From contig CAWKFA010000003.1 of NCBI GenBank assembly GCA_963848825.1, forward strand, positions 32,010 through 96,009: a DNA stretch of 64,000 nucleotides, read 5' to 3'. This document shows, one piece after another, positions 1-11,600 of this stretch. Numbering within the stretch: the stretch's first letter is position 1; each line of letters opens with the position of its first letter. This stretch comes from CAVVSQ01 sp963848825 (lineage in GTDB: Bacteria; Planctomycetota; Planctomycetia; Gemmatales; Gemmataceae). Below the pieces are notes generated by a model. The model made no database searches. It was not told the DNA's origin and was given only the letters and a program-made list of their open reading frames with translations. Made by a program: the position numbers and the translations under genes.

Positions 1-363
1 CTTGCGCACCCACCAGGACCAGGTTAGCCCAATCCCGATGGCTGTTCCCACATTATCGAAACCCACGTCGAATAGTTCGCCGCCCCTGCCGACGGTCAAC
101 TGGAGATGTTCGGTAAGGGTGGCGTGGGCCATCACGAAAAAGATGAAAAGCCACCGGAAACGGGCGGGCGCCCGCAGCCAGCCGCTGAGTATGGCCATGA
201 TGGCATAGGCCATCACGTGCACCGCCTTGGCGATAAAATATTTCCATCCATGAGGAATATCGCTGCCGGGTAGTTGGTTGAGCGTGCCGACGGGCAGCAA
301 TAAGAGGGTGGTCCAGATGGCGACGTAAATGCACCACAACCACCAGCGTGCTTTTAAGCTCAT
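1..363 (-). CDS. VanZ-like family membrane protein (3' end outside window)
   Basis: The frame opens with ATG at 363 (MSLKARWWLWCIYVAIW) and stays open to the window edge, so about 121 residues are visible and the C-terminus is missing. Hydrophobic stretches at about residues 7-23, 42-60 and 66-82 look like membrane segments. The spacing of short helices, the conserved acidic/aromatic segment around TEHLQLTVGRGGELFD and the final helix GTAIGIGLTWSWW match the VanZ-like family, which is linked to glycopeptide tolerance in enterococci but is mostly of unknown role elsewhere. The gene sits downstream of the mcsA-mcsB operon on the same strand, separated by a strong hairpin terminator, so it is probably transcribed on its own. 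Family call fairly sure; function unknown. Confidence 0.7.
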   Translation of the reverse strand, partial: MSLKARWWLWCIYVAIWTTLLLLPVGTLNQLPGSDIPHGWKYFIAKAVHVMAYAIMAILSGWLRAPARFRWLFIFFVMAHATLTEHLQLTVGRGGELFDVGFDNVGTAIGIGLTWSWWVRK

Positions 364-400
364 AAATCCCTGCCCGGCCAATCTTCGTTTATTAAACAAA

Positions 401-437
401 ATGGGCCTGACCTCAGGAGTTCAGAGGTCAGGCCCAT
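401..437 (-). terminator. Intrinsic terminator after mcsB
   Basis: A perfect 13-bp inverted repeat (ATGGGCCTGACCT / AGGTCAGGCCCAT) with an 11-nt loop. Read on the minus strand it lies about 40 nt after the mcsB stop and is followed by TTTGTTTAAT, a U-rich tail. It separates mcsB from the VanZ-like gene. Confidence 0.75.
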
Positions 438-476
438 ATGTTTTAGGACCTTTCCAGGCCCAGGTCCGCTGCCGTT

Positions 477-1551
477 TTAAGTATCTAGTTGAGGTTCGGC
501 CCCATTTCGCGAAGGCGATTGCGCAAGTAGCGCGCGGGCGGAATTGCGTTCTTCCCCGTCGAGGGCCGTGCCCATCAGCTTCTGTAAATGGGCGGGCTGC
601 GTTTGCAGGAACAGTTCATTGACGGTGGGAATCGTGATTTTTTCTTCCAGAAGACCCAGATTCACTCCGAGCCGCACGCTGGACAGGAGGTCCATCGTTT
701 CCTCGCTGGTCATCATGGTGGCGGAGCGCAGGGTGCCGAAGGCACGTTCGACGCGATCGTGCAGCGCCTGACGGCTTTCGCGCGTGAGCGTGCTGCGGGC
801 CTGACGCTCGTAGGTGATGATCTGCGGTATGACTTCGCGAATCTCCGTCAAAATGGTCACTTCGCTTTTGCCCAGCGTCACCTGGTTGGATATCTGATAA
901 AAGTCGCCGGATGCCCGGCTGCCTTCCCCATAGAGGCCGCGCACGGCCAGGTTGATTTTCTGCAAGGCGCGGAAGACCTTCTCAATCTGCTTGGTGAGAA
1001 CCAGGCGCGGGCAGGTGCAGCATGACGCTGGCGCATGCCGGTGCCGACGTTCGTGGGGCAGGCGGTCAGGTAGCCGAACTCCTCGCTGAAGGCGTAATTC
1101 ATCTTGCCTTCAAGATGGTCATCGAGGCGATCGATGTCTTGCCAGGCTTCGTAGAGAGAAAAGCCGCTGCGCATCACCTGGAGCCGTAGATGATCTTCCT
1201 CGTTGATCATGATGCTGACATTTTCCTGGGCGCCACGGCGACGCCGCGCGGGCCGTCGGTATTGGCCAGCTCGCGGCTAATAAGCTGGCGTTCGACGAGC
1301 AGTTGGCGGTCGAGGGGTGTCAGGTTGGGAATGTTGACGTAATCGAGAATGGGCGAATAATCCATCTTCGCCAGCCGATCGCGCAGGCTGGTTTCGATCT
1401 CGGCCTTTTGGTGGGTGCTGGCGCGATTGGTGAACGGGTAGGAGGAAAGATTGCGCGCCAGGCGTATGCGGCTGGAGATGACGATGTCGGCCTCGGCGCC
1501 GGTGCCGCGCAGCCATTCGCCAGTGTTCTGCGTCAGGTTATCCAGGTTCAT
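477..1551 (-). CDS. mcsB: Protein-arginine kinase McsB (ATP:guanido phosphotransferase), reading frame broken
   Basis: Homologue of the phosphagen-kinase-type enzyme that phosphorylates arginine residues in proteins and marks them for Clp proteolysis in Gram-positive bacteria. The protein starts MNLDNLTQNTGEWL at 1551, overlapping the end of mcsA by 14 bp. Visible family signatures are the N-terminal DIVISSRIRLARN, the catalytic NEEDHLRL, and TACPTNVGTG with the active-site cysteine. The sequence then continues to KINLAVRGLYGEGS and the C-terminal substrate-binding part. Two frame breaks interrupt it: one missing base near 1225-1230 (a CCC run beside CCWGG), and a cluster near 1003-1025 where two bases appear lost and one gained. 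With these repaired the length (about 358 aa) is normal for McsB. I read the breaks as sequence errors, but a real pseudogene cannot be excluded. Confidence 0.85.
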
Positions 1552-2035
1552 CCGTGGATTCCTTGGTCTTGATGAGGTCGCGCAGGCGGGCGGCTTCTTC
1601 GTAGCTCTCCGCTTCAACGGCCCGTCGAAGGTGTTGTCGTATTTCCATGATTTCTGTTTGCAGCGCCGCATTGCGCACGGCGTGTACCGGGACTTTGCCC
1701 ACATGGCGCAGCGCCCGATGAATGCGCTGCAGGAGGGGGGCCAGGGCGGCGCGAAACACCTCGTAATCCTGGTGGCAACCCAGCCGGCCTTCCGCCTTGA
1801 ACTCCATATACTTTATGCCGCAGGAGGGACAGGTCAATCGGGCAAGTTCATCGGTCATGGGGCCAACGTGCTGACCGATGACGGACTGTAATATCGCCGA
1901 TAGGTTCAGTTCCTGGTGCTTCAATATCTCGCGTTTCTCGGCGCATCCTTGACAGAGGTGAACCTCGCGCTTGTGCCCGTTCACGATGTCCGTCAGGTGG
2001 ACGGTCGCCGTCTTCTCGCACGCTTGACAATTCAT
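1538..2035 (-). CDS. mcsA: McsA-type zinc-finger/UVR-motif activator protein
   Basis: 165 residues. The N-terminus carries CxxC pairs (CQACEK near residue 4, CQGCAE near 29) and a third zinc site CPSCGIKY near 70. The C-terminus carries a UvrB/UvrC-type motif, around MEIRQHLRRAVEAESYEEAA. This is the layout of McsA, which binds and activates McsB and links it to the Clp/CtsR system in Firmicutes. The stop overlaps the mcsB start, so translation of kinase and activator is probably coupled. It is the second of two adjacent McsA-like genes, 21 nt downstream of the first. The family call is firm; the partner role rests on gene order. Confidence 0.88.
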   Translation of the reverse strand: MNCQACEKTATVHLTDIVNGHKREVHLCQGCAEKREILKHQELNLSAILQSVIGQHVGPMTDELARLTCPSCGIKYMEFKAEGRLGCHQDYEVFRAALAPLLQRIHRALRHVGKVPVHAVRNAALQTEIMEIRQHLRRAVEAESYEEAARLRDLIKTKESTDEPG

Positions 2036-2056
2036 CCTTCACCCGCTTCCCTGGCC

Positions 2057-2539
2057 TCAGGTCACTTCCATGCGCTTGATGCAATCGCGAATCTTGGCGG
2101 CTTCCTCGTAGTCTTCCTGGCTGACTGCCTGCTTGAGGCGATTGCGAAGCTGAATCAGCTCCGATTCCATTTCCTTGTTCTGGGGCAAGCGGCGCGGCAC
2201 CTTGCCGCAGTGCCGCACTTCGCCGTGAATATTCTCGAGCAGCGGCAGCAGGTCCTCGCGAAATTCCTGATAATCCTGCGGACAGCCGAGCCGGCCGGTG
2301 TTGCGAAACTCCACGAACTTGATGCCGCAATGAGGGCACTCGTTCTGCCCCGACAAACCCTCATCCCCTTCCCTGGTTTCGCTGGCCGTCGCTTTCAGGG
2401 GACCATGTTTTTGCTGCGGCTCGTACAAATACTTATTCGCGCATTGCTCGCAAAGGTGCAACTCCTCGAACTGGCTTTCGCCGAGCACTTCGGTAATGTG
2501 CAGGGTAGCCGGGTTATGGCATTTCTGACATTTTTGCAT
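2057..2539 (-). CDS. Second McsA-like zinc-finger/UVR-motif protein
   Basis: 160 residues with the same plan as its downstream neighbour: CQKCHN and CEQCAN zinc pairs, CPHCGIKFVEF, then a conserved RLGCPQDYQEFRE block and a C-terminal UVR motif (EDYEEAAKIRDCIKRME). The start at 2539 (MQKCQKCHNPA) is preferred over the in-frame ATG eight codons upstream, because GGGGAAAG lies about 7 nt before it and because it places the first CxxC as in the paralogue. It is the first gene of a three-gene operon with mcsA and mcsB. The two paralogues align along their length but are clearly diverged, so the duplication is old. Whether both serve the one McsB is unknown. Confidence 0.85.
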   Translation of the reverse strand: MQKCQKCHNPATLHITEVLGESQFEELHLCEQCANKYLYEPQQKHGPLKATASETREGDEGLSGQNECPHCGIKFVEFRNTGRLGCPQDYQEFREDLLPLLENIHGEVRHCGKVPRRLPQNKEMESELIQLRNRLKQAVSQEDYEEAAKIRDCIKRMEVT

Positions 2540-2584
2540 GGCCGTCTTTCCCCGCCGAGGCACGTCGAAAGATGTTCTGTGCGC

Positions 2585-2612
2585 ATTGTAACAAGGGAGG
2601 CAACCCTGTCAA
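2585..2612 (-). promoter_or_regulatory. Sigma70-type promoter for the mcsA-mcsA-mcsB operon
   Basis: On the minus strand a perfect TTGACA is followed after 16 bp by TACAAT (5 of 6 matches), 46 nt upstream of the chosen start codon. No CtsR-type GGTCAAA direct repeat is visible nearby. Confidence 0.7.
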
Positions 2613-2765
2613 GGAAGGCCCCGCGTTGAGGAAATGGGCAATAAAAACAAGGGGCGGGGCCTTTCGGGCCAGCGTTTGGCGATTGCAGATTGCAAAGAAT
2701 GCCGGAAGATTTTAGATTGCCGTCTCTGAAGCGCACGGTCCTTCGAAGTTTGCCTTCGAGGTGTC

Positions 2766-4683
2766 ATGGACGGGCCCGTTACCAAACCTGTTGCCACTGC
2801 CGCCCATTGGAATGGCTGCATCGGCTTTTTAGGGCTGTTAGCCATTGTCGGCTGGCAGACCTGGCTCACGCTCGGCCTTTTTGGGGCCGATGCGCCCTGG
2901 CAGGCACTTCTTGACGATCGTCCCGTAATGTCCGGCTCGCACCCGCAGCATCTTTATCTTGGCACTTTGGGGGCGGAGGCCCTGGCCGCCAACGGCACGA
3001 TTTGCGTCTATGACCCCGCCTTCCAGGCAGGGTACCTTAAAACTCCGATCTTCAACGGCAGCCGGGTCGCCGAGTTGTGCCTGTTTCTAGGCGGGGGAAC
3101 GTACCAACCGGCCATTTACAAGCTGGGCCTCCTGATCCTCGGGCTACTTGTGCCGATTCTCTTGATGCTCGCGTGTTTTGGGGCCGGTCTGTCACCATTC
3201 ACCAGTCTGCTGGCGGCTGCCACGGGCATTCTTTTATCCTGGGGACCGTCGGGAAGGTTGGCGGTTGAAGCGGGCGACGGCGATTTGCTGCTTGCTTCGC
3301 TGGGGATGTTGGCGCATGCGGGCATGTTGGTTCGGTTTCATCGCACCCCCGGTTTTATTTCCTGGATCGGCCTGTGGTTTACGGGAAGCCTCATTTGGTT
3401 TCGCGCAGCCGCTGGTATTTCCGCTGGCGCTCTGCCTGTTTTTGCTTTATTACCTGTGCGCCGGCCCGCGTCACGTCAGTTTTACCTGGCATGGTACCCT
3501 CTTCCTTGCCCAGGCCGCGGCCGTGGCGGTAAACTTGCCCTGGCTCACGGACTGGATTAGCTTCTGGTGGCTGCGTTCCCCGTTGCCCGTCAGCCCCGCG
3601 TTATTGCCACACCGCACGCTGCAAACGCTTTGGGAGGCACCCCTTTGGGGCGGTTGCCTGGACCGTGGGCTGGCACTCGCTGTGCTGGGCAGTGCCGTCG
3701 TCGGGTTCCTTGTGCTTCACCAGCAGCAGCGCCTGGCGTCCCGACTGCTGGCGCTGGGACACTTGGTCTATTAGGCCTCGCCTTCCTGGGAATTTCCTGG
3801 GAACCGCTGGGAGAGATGGGAACGTCCTTATTTTTTGTGCCAGCGCTTTGGTTCGCGGCGCTGCCTGCCGCGCAAGCATGGACCTGGGTGCTGGGCCGAT
3901 TGGCCAGCCGAGGACCGGTTGGCTGGCTACTCCTGTTGAGCTTGCTCGGGGCGCTTGGCTTCGCTGGTTATTCGGCGCGGCAAGAGCTGCGACCCTTGCT
4001 GGACCGCTGCACGGGCACCGATCCGTTGCAGATAGGTTTGGGCCTGGATCGCGCCGCCGTGGTGGATAAATTAGTCACCTATACCAGCCCAGATGCCCGT
4101 ATTTTATGGGAAGATCGGCGTTTATCGCGGCAGGGCTCGCGCTGGTCGGCCCTCCTGCCGGTGCTCACGGGGCGCTCCTTTCTCGGCGGGCTGGACCCGG
4201 ATGCCTTTATCGAACCGTCGTCGATAAGTTTCCTCGACGCGGCGTTCCAGGGCTTGCCAATCGCTTCCTGGACCGACGACGCTGCTGGATGACTATTGCA
4301 AGCGCTACAACATCGGCTGGATTGTGGCCTGGTCGCCGGCCGTCGTGAAGCGCTTTCAGGAGTGGCCGGGTGCGACCACGGCAGCCGATTTGCGCGATGA
4401 TATTTCCGGTATTTTGTTCTCCGTGAAGGAGCCCGTGCGTACAATTACCATGAAGGGCAAGGCCACTCTGGTGCATGCCGACTGGCACCACATTACGCTG
4501 GCCAATGTCGTGCCGGACAATGGCATTGTGGTGCTCAGCTTACATTATCAAGCAGGCATGCTGGCGAGCCCAAGCCGGGTGCAGATCGAACGAGAGCCGT
4601 CCGGGCAGGACCCGATCGGCTTTATACGTTTACGTGTAGCGGCCCCGGTGGCCCGTATCACCTTAGCCTGGGGAAACCGATAA
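2766..4683 (+). CDS. Multi-spanning membrane protein of unknown function (three frame breaks)
   Basis: Repaired, the gene encodes about 638 residues. The N-terminus (from MDGPVTKPVATAAHWNG) leads into many hydrophobic segments, for example around LLILGLLVPILLMLACFGAG, LALCLFLLYYLCAG and GWLLLLSLLGALGFAGYSA. A soluble C-terminal part follows, with LLPVLTGRSFLGGLDPD, YCKRYNIGWIVAWSP and a beta-rich tail. The layout resembles planctomycete polytopic proteins sometimes labelled 6-pyruvoyl-tetrahydropterin-synthase-related or glycosyltransferase-like membrane proteins. I see no catalytic motif and assign no function. Breaks lie near 3395-3405, 3757 (GGG run) and 4270; each is consistent with one lost or gained base. 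GAGG sits 5 nt before the ATG. Confidence 0.65.
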
Positions 4684-5659
4684 TCATTTTGCTTGCAGGC
4701 TACTGCGAAGCGACGACATCTTGAATGTGTGTATCTGTACAGATACGCCGCCCCGAAATCCGTTAATATCCGAACTTCAAAGACCGGAACTATTGGCCGC
4801 CTTCTGGTGTCCAATGACGTATGTGTAGCTGCGTACGCAAGTGATTTAGGGTCAACGATAGCATAAGTCTTTTACTGATAATGCTTTAAGTTATAAAATT
4901 TGCGGTGGCAGTTGCCGGCGAGCCCATTGGTACAGGACTCAAATTGAATATGGCAAGTGGCGCCCGGATGTAAAAAACCGATGAAGTTAGCTCTTAATAA
5001 CTTGACGTGTGTACGGAACCCTGGTAAAACAGTTAAACTTTATATAGGCATATTATCTTGCGTACAGAGAGGAATCGTTACATTTCCCATCACTCGAGTT
5101 CAGTCGGGGCGCGTTGATGAAATATAGCGCACGAACTGTGCTCAGGCCAATGAAAATGATGGCGACCGACATATTCCCCCATTCGGTCGAACTGTTCACG
5201 GCCCGCAAACTTCCTCCCGCCCCACGGGATTAACGGTCATTCGGTCGCAAGTGTTCGGTGGTAAGTAAGTTAAATCAAATGTCGGCTTGGTCGTTTCTGC
5301 ATCCGGAGATTGACAACATGTTTGGTGTTCCTTCCCAGTCCCTTTTCCCCCACCAACGACGAAGAAATGTTGTCTGCCTGAAAAAAGAGGTTAATCGCGC
5401 CATTTCATGATGGTGACTTCTCCTTTTTCTGGTCCTTTCCGTATGCCGTGCGTTATCCGGCTGCTGGTCCAGGCTTGTGAGCTTGAATCGGCAGTGGATT
5501 GGTCAGGTCAAGGGCCTGGCCCACGCACCAAGTCTTGTTAGTGTTTGCCTGAAAACTGTCGGTGGACCCCCAAAGGTTTTTCCCAACTAAACCGGGTCAC
5601 GATAGCTTCCCAGTTATGTCTTCTTTGGGACCTGAACCTCAATCGAAGGATTCCCTGCC
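4684..5659 (+). other. Long non-coding stretch upstream of the first giant gene
   Basis: I find no credible gene here. The first two thirds are visibly richer in A and T than the flanking genes. A weak sigma70-like pair, TTGACG (5002) - 17 bp - TAAAAC (5025), could drive the giant gene with a long leader, but the match is modest. The last 30 nt hold GAAGGA about 9 nt before the giant gene's ATG. No tRNA or riboswitch fold was recognised. Confidence 0.5.
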
Positions 5660-8600
5660 ATGGCGTTTTCTCTCCGCAACATCAACAAAGCAATTCGATC
5701 CTGGTTCCTCCCGCGGAACCCGCGAACTTACCGCCGCAAATCCGACCGGTCCAAGATCACCTTGGAATTACTGGAAGACCGCCTGGCTCCCGCGACGTTT
5801 ACCGCGGCCACCAGCGGTGACTGGGAAAATGCCGCCACCTGGGGTGCCGGTAACCCGCATAACTTTCCCGTCGCCGGTGATTCGGTAATCATCCGCGGCG
5901 CTGCCGTGGTGACCATCTCCCAAAACGAAAATGAAGCCGCGGATAACGTCGCTATCGGCGGTGCTACCGCCGGCACATTGAAAATGACCATCAACGACTC
6001 GTTGTCTCTGACCGGGTCGGGGGCGGCCTTTACTGTCAGCCCCGTTAATGGGACCTTCACGCCGGGTGTTGGCACGGTCAATTACGTGGGTACGGCCGCC
6101 ACGACCTTGGCCGGCTTGACCTACAACAACCTGGGCGTCGGCACCACCGCCGATAGCAACGCGGTCAGCTACACCCTGGGCGGCGATACGACCGTTGCCA
6201 ACGTGCTGACAGTCGGCAACGCTTCCTCGACGAACACCGACACCCTCGGCGGCTCCTCGTTCACCCTAAGCTTGCCTGGATCGGGCACTCCCTTCGTCCT
6301 GACAAGCCAAGGCGCTTTCGGCGCCGGCACCTCGACCGTGAACTACACGAATACAGTCGAAGAAGGCGTGACCGGCACGACCTATTACAACCTGGGTCTC
6401 GGGACGACGGCCGATAATTCCTCTGCCAGCTTCGATTTGGCTGGTAATATCACGGTCAACCATGTCCTTACCGTCGGCAACAGCGCTTCCTCCGCAATCG
6501 ATACGCTGCACGGCATCAACGACACGATTACCCTTACCGGTTCGGGAACGCCCTTCAACCTGACATCGCAGGGTTCGTTCGATAGTTCGACGTCCAAGGT
6601 GGTCTACACCAGCGCGACGGGGGCGACCGTAACGGGTGGAATCTCTTACTATGATTTGACCGTCAATGGCACGGGCACTTTTTCTCTCGCCGGCACGACT
6701 TCGGTCAACGACATATTAAATGTCACCAGCGGCACCTTGCTTGCCGACGGCACGGTCACGGCTACCAATGGCGCCATCATCGACGGCACCCTGGGCGGGC
6801 AGGGGACAGTGCATGCGGCGGTGAAGGTTGACCCCACGGGTACGGTGAACCCGGGTGACAGCCCAGGAATTTTAACGGTCGATTCGGCCGACTTCAGTAG
6901 CGGCGGCACGCTCTTGACGCAGATCTCGGGCTACGCGGTCGCCGGTACCAATTTCGATCGTCTGGCAGTGACAGGTAACTTGAAGCTGGACGGATCATCA
7001 AAGCTGACGCTCGACCTTGCAGGTTTGACAAGCGATGGCACGGCCCATGGAATCGCCACCTATGGCAGCCTCACGGGCGGGGCCTTCAACTCGGTTACCC
7101 GGATTAGCAACGTGATTGGCTTTCAAGATCTTGAGTCCTATGGAGCGGGCGCCCTTGATGTCGCTTTGAACGCCCCGCTATCGTCTACCGGCGCTAATTT
7201 GACGCCACCGACCGCGACCGAAGGCGCCCCGTTCTCGAACGTGGTAGTCTTTCATTTCACCGATGGCGATTCCTCCGCGACCGCCGCCAACTACACGGCC
7301 CTGGTGACGCTCGGCGACACGACCCAGGTGTCGCTCACAAGCACGGCCAGCGCGAATGGCCAGATCGTGGCCAACGGCGGCGGCTTCGACGTGATGCTGT
7401 CGTACACTTATGCTGACGAGTTGTCCGGCAAGACATTTAGCGTGCTCGTTTCGGACTCTGGCTCGCCAGTCGAATCGACAAGCCAGAGCACCAATAGCTT
7501 CAGCGTGGCCGACGCTCTCCTGACGGGCAGCAGCGCGGCGACGTCCGTGGGTGGAATTGAGGGAACCTCGACTGCCACCTTGAGCACCGCGACATTCAGT
7601 GACGCGAACACCACCGCCACCAGCGCCGATTTCACGACCTCAATCAACTGGGGTGACGGTAGCGCGGCCGATACCTCCGCCACGGTTTCCAGCAATGGCG
7701 GCGGCAGCTTCACCGTTCATGGCAGTCATCCCTACGCCGAGGATGGCCTTTATAATTTCACGATCACCGTTACCGACGACGGCGGCCAGACGACATCCAT
7801 CACGGGCACGGCCCTGGTGCGCGACGCGGCCTTGACCGCCGGGGCGATCACGCCGCCCGTGGCCGCCGAGGCGGTTCCTTTTGTCAATCAGCAGGTTTTC
7901 CACTTCACGGATGCCAATCCCAATGCGTCCGCCAGTGACTTCCAGGCGACCATTAACTGGGGAGACGGCTCGACCTCAACGGTGACCAGCACGCCTTCCG
8001 CAAGCGGCAAGATCGTGGCCCATGTAGGCGGCGGGTTTGACGTGCTAGGATCGCATACGTATGCGGAAGAAGTCACCGCCCCGGCCAGCTTAAATCTCAC
8101 GGTTTCCGTGCAGGATCAAGGAGTCAACAACGGCTTCGAAACAGGTGTGGGACCATTTATTCCGGCCAACACGACTGTCCAGGTAGCGTCCGGCGGCGGT
8201 GTTCTCCACCTCGCCCCAAGCTCCGGCAGTTTCTATGCGGAAACCACCAACCTCGACGATGACTATCAACCCGGCTATGGCGATGGCGGTTTTACTTACT
8301 TCGGCGGACGCGGCACGACCTACAATGGGGATTTTTATCAATCGGTCGACATCTACATGAACACTGGCTGGGCCGCACCCTCCAATCCGAGCGTGCCTGG
8401 ATTCCAGCTCGACATGAGTCCAACCAACGTCAATACGGGAGGGTCCGATTATCGCGCGGAGCACAATTTCCGGTTCACTGTTCCCGGCGATGGTTCAATC
8501 CAGGTATCTCGGGACGGGCAGGCTACTCCTTTCGCCACGTTGAGTGTCTCCGGCTGGTATTCTTTTGAGATTTCCTTCAAGAAGGGGGCCAACCCCACCG

Positions 8601-11600
8601 ATCCCGTCACAAGTGACTTTTTAATCTACAACGCAGCTCATGTCCTCGTTGGCGCCGAGTATGACATCCCCGCCAATTTCGATGCGTACAGCGGCAGTCC
8701 GCCGGCGCCGATGCCCAGTTCCGACCTGGCGGGTAACGGCTATGCGTGGCTAACCGCCTGGCAAAATGGTTTTGCCAATGACATTGTTGGGATCGACAAC
8801 CTGCGTACCGGCGCCGTGACGAAGTCGGCCATCGCTTCGCAGGTGGGCGACACCAATCTCAACAATGGCCAACCTTTAACAATCGCGGCGGTGCCTGGGG
8901 TTGCGTTTACCAGCCTGCCAGTAGCTACCTTCCAGGACCCAGCCGGGGCGGAAGGCCTGACCAACTACTCGGCCAGCATCAACTGGGGCGATCCGAACAG
9001 CACTTCGCCGGGCACGATCTCTTACGACAGCGGTACGAACACCTTCACGGTCTCCGGCAGCCACACCTATGCCGCGGCGGGTAACTACTCCATCACTGTT
9101 ACTGTGAATCACGAATCCGCTGCCCCGTTAATCATTAACGGCTCGAACAACGCGCTCGTGAGCAACACCGTGTGGGTCAACGACAACTGGGTGGACGCGG
9201 CCAATCCGGGCAATCCGCAATACGGCGACTCGGTAAGCGCCCGCGGGCGAAACGGCACCCAACTCGACCGGCATCCCGCTTACCTTCGGCGTCGATGCCT
9301 TCAGCACGATTCAGAACGGCGTCAACGGCGACGCTGCCGGCGGCACAGTCTACGTGCTGCCAGGGACCTACAAGGAAAACCCGAGCATCAACAAGGCGTT
9401 GACCCTGCTGGGAGCCAATGCCGGTGTGGCCGGTTCGGCGACACGGGGAGCGGAATCCAGGATCATCACCAGTGGCAATCAGACTTCCGTGGTAACGTTG
9501 ACCTCTGGAAACGTAACGATCGACGGGTTTGTCATCGATGGCGACGATCCAGCCGTTACCGGCGCGACGCTTGCCAGCGGCGACGATGCCAACGTCAGTT
9601 ATGGCATCAGGGCGGCGGCCTCCTACTCGAACCTCACGATCCAAAACAACATCCTCAAGCACGAATTCATTGGTTTCCGCGGCGACGCCAACAACACGGC
9701 CACGACCGGCAACGTGATTACCAACAACTGGTTTGACAGCATCGGCAACTTCGATTTCGGCTATGGCGTGTCCTTAAGAACCAGCTTCTACGCCGACGTC
9801 ACCAACAACCTGATGACGCGTGTCTGGACTGGCGTGCACACGAATGACTTCCACGTGGCGGGCGGGCCCGCGACCTGGAATATTTCCGGCAATAACATTC
9901 AGAGCTATGCCGGCGGCATTCTTTACTGGCTCGAGTACGGCGGGGCGACCAGCGCGACGATCAACAACAACCAGATCAGCGCGGCGACCGGGGCCGTGGC
10001 CAATAACTTCGGCGTCCTGATGGTCACTGTCCAGAACACTGTCAGCCCCACGTTTACCAACAACACCATTACGGGAACGGATTACGGCATCGGTTTGTTC
10101 AATGTTTCGACCAGCAACTCCATTACTTTGGGTTCCACGAATGCCGTCGTCGGCACCAAGTTGGCGGGTGTCCTGGACACCGACAATCTCAACTTCAACC
10201 CGGTTAACACCACCAATTTCCTTGCTGGCGGGCCTGGTGCGGCGTCAACGGTCATCGTCAGCGGCATGCCGATCACGAGCGCCGCGGGTGGCATTGGCAT
10301 CAAGGTCGATGCCAGCGGCGGCACGGCCACCAACCTTACGCTCACCGGGGCTACCGCTATTAGCAATGGGGCCACGGGCTTGCTGTTGAGTGGCGCACTG
10401 GCCGCCGTCACCGGCAACACGATCGATAGCACGACCTTCACCGGCCAGACGGGCAATTACATTACCCTGGCCGGCGGCGCTGAAGCAGGCAACACGGTCG
10501 ACGCCACGCTGGCCACGTTCGACGGCCTTGGTGGCTCAGTCGGCATAACGACCTTGAGCCAGTTCTATGGCATCGAGGACAAGGTTACCGACTATCTGGA
10601 TGACGCGGCGCAAGGATATGTCAAACTGAAGACCGGTCATGATTACGTGACCCAGGCCAGTGAAACGGCCAGCAACGGCGCTTTGCAGCGTGGCATCAAT
10701 GTCGCGGTGGCCAACGACAGTGTCCATGTCCAGGCTGGCACTTTCCAGGAAAACCTGAGCATCAATAAGGCGTTAACCCTGCTGGGAGCCAATGCCGGTG
10801 TAGCCGGTTCGGCGACACGGGGAGCGGAATCCCGGATTATCACCAGTGGCAATCAGACTTCCGTGGTAACGTTGACCTCTGGAAACGTAACGATCGACGG
10901 GTTTGTCATCGATGGCGACGATCCAGCCGTTACCGGCGCGACGCTTGCCAGCGGCGACGATGCCAACGTCAGTTATGGCATCAGGGCGGCGGCCTCCTAC
11001 TCGAACCTCACGATCCAAAACAACATCCTCAAGCACGAATTCATTGGTTTCCGCGGCGACGCCAACAACACGGCCACGACCGGCAACGTGATTACCAACA
11101 ACTGGTTTGACAGCATCGGCAACTTCGATTTCGGCTATGGCGTGTCCTTAAGAACCAGCTTCTACGCCGACGTCACCAACAACCTGATGACGCGTGTCTG
11201 GACTGGCGTGCACACGAATGACTTCCACGTGGCGGGCGGGCCCGCGACCTGGAATATTTCCGGCAATAACATTCAGAGCTATGCCGGCGGCATTCTTTAC
11301 TGGCTCGAGTACGGCAGCGCGACCAGCGCGACGATCAACAATAACCAGATCAGCGCGGCGACCGGGGCCGTGGCCAATAACTTCGGCGTCCTGATGGTCA
11401 CTGTCCAGAACACTGTCAGCCCCACGTTTACCAACAACACCATTACGGGAACGGATTACGGCATCGGTTTGTTCAATGTTTCGACCAGCAACTCCATTAC
11501 TTTGGGTGCCACGAATGCCGTCGTCGGCACCAAGGTGGCGGGTGTCCTGGACACCGACAATCTTAACTTCAACCCGGTTAACACCACCAATTTCCTTGCC

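Noticed and set aside
2..343. Open frames at 2-208 (plus) and 53-343 (minus) as genes
   Set aside because: Both overlap the VanZ-like gene in other frames and lack hydrophobic pattern or family features.
477..1551. mcsB as a genuine pseudogene
   Set aside because: Similar one-base breaks occur in dnaX, recR and rpoN in the same window, so sequencing error explains it better; all catalytic motifs remain.
5310..5340. TTGACA at 5310 as a promoter for giant gene 1
   Set aside because: No acceptable -10 element lies 15-19 bp downstream.
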